The position numbers and the translations under genes are program-made. A DNA stretch of 53,365 bases. Source: Prevotella sp. Lineage in GTDB: Bacteria > Bacteroidota > Bacteroidia > Bacteroidales > Bacteroidaceae. This document shows, one piece after another, positions 52,235 to 53,365 of the stretch; position 1 is the first letter of the stretch, and each line of letters opens with the position of its first letter. Below the pieces are notes generated by a model that worked only from the letters and a program-made list of their open reading frames with translations, was not told the origin of the DNA and did not search any database. Where the stretch lies: NCBI GenBank assembly GCA_017618275.1, contig JAFZUS010000100.1, positions 1 to 53,365 of the forward strand, written 5' to 3'.

Positions 52235-53329
52235 ACTCCTCGCCACTCTTTTCGTAAACGAGAGGACGGCCCAGGCATAGACTCCTAAGGCAATCACCAG
52301 AAGGGTCTGCACGGTATGTACGATGAGCACAAACCAAAGGGCCTGTTCGTCGGCCACACCATAGAGTATCAACATGGTCTTGATGGCGAAATGCCAGGGA
52401 CCTGCACCGTTGGGGGTGGGTACGATAACGGCAAAGTTGGCCACCACAAAAGAGACCAGCGCACAACCGATACCAAGGTTCGCCGTGAAGTCGAAGCAGA
52501 AGAAGGTGAGGTAGTAATGCAGGAAGTACATCACCCAGATGCCGACGGAGAAAAAGAGGTAGAGCGGCAGGTTTTTGACATCCCGTAGGGAGAGCACGCC
52601 TTCCCAGATGCCACTCAACGTCATCTTTACCTTATTATATATAGAGAGGTTCTTCAGCAACAAGTGTAACAGGATAAGGGCTGCCGCGCCGCAAATCGCC
52701 GTCACCAGCCAACCTGTTAATGAGAAACCTTCTAAGATACGATCGAATGAGGTGCCTGTTTTTTTGAAGAAAGTGCCAAAGACACTCATCTCTATGAGCA
52801 GGATAATGCCTGAGTAGAGCATCACGATCAGTGTGTCGACGGCGCGTTCTGTCACTACCGTCCCTAATGCCTTTGAGAATGACACCCCGTCGTAACGCTT
52901 CAACACGGCGCAGCGGGAGAACTCACCAATGCGGGGGATTACCAGACTGGCCGCATACGAGATGAATACGGCATGTATGCAGGTTGATGTTCGAGGAGTG
53001 TGGAGTGTGGAGTGAGGAGTGAGATTACTTTGCTGAGAAATATTAGCAGCAAATTCATTTGCAGAACTATTCTCACTCCTCACTCCACACTCCTCACTCC
53101 TCGTAACTATCGGCTCCAGAGTCTGCTTCCAACGCCAGCCACGGAACATCTGTGCCAAGATGCCGAAAGGAAACGAGAGCAGCATCCATGTCCAGTCCAT
53201 CTCCTCCGTCAGTACATGACTGATTGTCGAGAAGTCCTCGCCACGGTACATCCACCACAAAATGGCACCACCCAGAATAAAGGGCAGCACAATCTTCGCG
53301 ACGTTTCCGAGTATGCTTTTCGGTTCCAT
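52205..53329 (-). CDS. Lysylphosphatidylglycerol-synthase-TM / YbhN-like membrane protein with an in-frame repeat insertion
   Basis: 374 residues from the ATG at 53329; an extension to 53356 passes through the promoter. About seven to eight membrane helices and the family segment FISYAASLVIPRIGEFSRCAVLKRYDGVSFSKALGTVVTERAVD (about 122-165) identify the UPF0104/flippase-like family. Residues about 75-114 (VTRSEECGVRSEN...HSTLHTPRTS) are translated from the 112-nt element copy B; relatives usually have only a short loop between LEP and the next helix. The C-terminus (RSEECGVRSVE) is encoded by the right arm of the IVP element. The message is probably leaderless. Function in lipid or glycan movement is inferred. 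Confidence 0.82.
   Translation of the reverse strand: MEPKSILGNVAKIVLPFILGGAILWWMYRGEDFSTISHVLTEEMDWTWMLLSFPFGILAQMFRGWRWKQTLEPIVTRSEECGVRSENSSANEFAANISQQSNLTPHSTLHTPRTSTCIHAVFISYAASLVIPRIGEFSRCAVLKRYDGVSFSKALGTVVTERAVDTLIVMLYSGIILLIEMSVFGTFFKKTGTSFDRILEGFSLTGWLVTAICGAAALILLHLLLKNLSIYNKVKMTLSGIWEGVLSLRDVKNLPLYLFFSVGIWVMYFLHYYLTFFCFDFTANLGIGCALVSFVVANFAVIVPTPNGAGPWHFAIKTMLILYGVADEQALWFVLIVHTVQTLLVIALGVYAWAVLSFTKRVARSEECGVRSVE
52992..53103. mobile_element. 112-nt inverted-repeat element, copy B, inside the flippase-like gene
   Basis: Exactly 112 nt with CG ends, like copy A. Arms of about 36 nt are inverted repeats of GGAGTGN units with one internal mismatch over the outer 29 nt. It lies within the flippase-like coding region and leaves the frame open; with two flanking bases it accounts for about 38 extra codons. 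Confidence 0.88.
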
Positions 53330-53332
53330 TGG

Positions 53333-53342
53333 TGCAAAGGTA
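53333..53342 (-). promoter_or_regulatory. -7 element (TACCTTTGCA) for the flippase-like gene
   Basis: The complement strand reads TACCTTTGCA, and the ATG at 53329 lies 5 nt after its TTTG, so the start codon is at or next to the predicted transcription start. An ATTCATAA repeat follows to the window end. Confidence 0.7.
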
Positions 53343-53365
53343 CATAAATAATTCATAATTCATAA

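Larger units (their letters stand above)
51678..52242 (-). mobile_element. IVP-encoding inverted-repeat element
   Basis: About 565 bp. The left arm (51678-51713) and the right arm (52139-52242) are inverted repeats of GGAGTGT/GGAGTGA units; the outermost 22 bases match exactly in inverted orientation. The right arm is expanded to six perfect 14-nt tandem units (52151-52234). Between the arms lies a single gene for a four-helix-bundle protein. The inner borders (GAGTGAGAATAC and, on the minus strand, GAGTGAGAATAGTGTTGC) match those of the two 112-nt elements, so these look like gene-less derivatives. No transposase, reverse transcriptase or rRNA is present. Confidence 0.75.

Noticed and set aside
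52151-52242. CRISPR-like array
   Set aside because: The 14-nt units are contiguous with no unique spacers, and no cas genes are present; it is a simple tandem repeat.
51678-52242. Intervening sequence inside a 23S rRNA gene
   Set aside because: Flanks are protein-coding genes on both sides; no rRNA sequence is present.

Overview
The window looks like a chromosomal segment of a Bacteroidales bacterium, most like Prevotella or a relative. Three things point there. Promoters follow the Bacteroidetes pattern (TTTG, 19-20 nt, then TAnnTTTG, usually TACCTTTGCA). The gene content is lineage-typical: a DUF4249/TonB-receptor pair, a clpP-clpX-recQ run, a DUF1573 lipoprotein, a Cytophaga-type FtsH and a Gly/Arg-rich RluB-like enzyme. 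Shine-Dalgarno sequences are weak. The species assignment is inference; no rRNA is present.

Layout. 1-4.1 kb (-): a SpoIIE-type phosphatase with an RsbW-like kinase, a STAS protein and a HATPase protein lacking a phosphoacceptor histidine, together a partner-switching module. 4.2-5.7 kb (-): the MlaF/MlaE-type lipid ABC transporter core, divergent from lptB. 5.8-20.2 kb (+): lptB, trigger factor, clpP, clpX, recQ, guaB, two parvulin-type chaperones, an OstA/LptA-like protein and mutL. 20.3-26.6 kb (+): tRNA-Val, paaK with an ACT protein, purB, an RluB-like synthase, asnS. 27-33 kb (+): a 1269-residue surface lipoprotein behind two strong promoters, a small lipoprotein, an OmpA-type porin and a DUF1573 lipoprotein. 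33-36 kb (-): LolD-like ATPase and a CPA2 antiporter. 36-41 kb: asd, a small lipoprotein, DUF4249 protein plus TonB receptor (-), another lipoprotein. 41-44.3 kb (-): rsfS-ftsH-cdsA. 44.5-45.3 kb (+): tRNA-Gln and an HU-like protein. 45.5-53.3 kb (-): two PepD-type dipeptidases, a DUF349 coiled-coil protein, CorA, a four-helix-bundle (IVP/S23) protein and a flippase-like membrane protein.

The genes are mostly housekeeping; the unusual content lies between them. The strongest candidate for an undescribed system is at 50-53.1 kb. A four-helix-bundle IVP gene sits in the loop of a long purine/pyrimidine inverted repeat (51678-52242). Two further elements, each exactly 112 nt, carry the same arms without the gene. 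One of these lies in frame inside the flippase gene. This resembles an autonomous element with MITE-like derivatives, or the IVP-bearing intervening sequences of 23S rRNA transplanted into mRNA.

Other non-coding features worth attention are: two 52-nt perfectly symmetrical divergent promoters; three genes whose start codon lies 5-8 nt after the -7 element (probable leaderless mRNAs); arrays of CCTAGG at exact 10-nt spacing in three operon gaps; short tandem repeats that supply signal peptides or C-termini of several proteins; Asp/Pro-rich leader peptides upstream of corA; and GC-rich 44-nt plus 22-nt tandem repeats between convergent genes. Functional names rest on recognisable motifs. Promoter and terminator calls are by eye.
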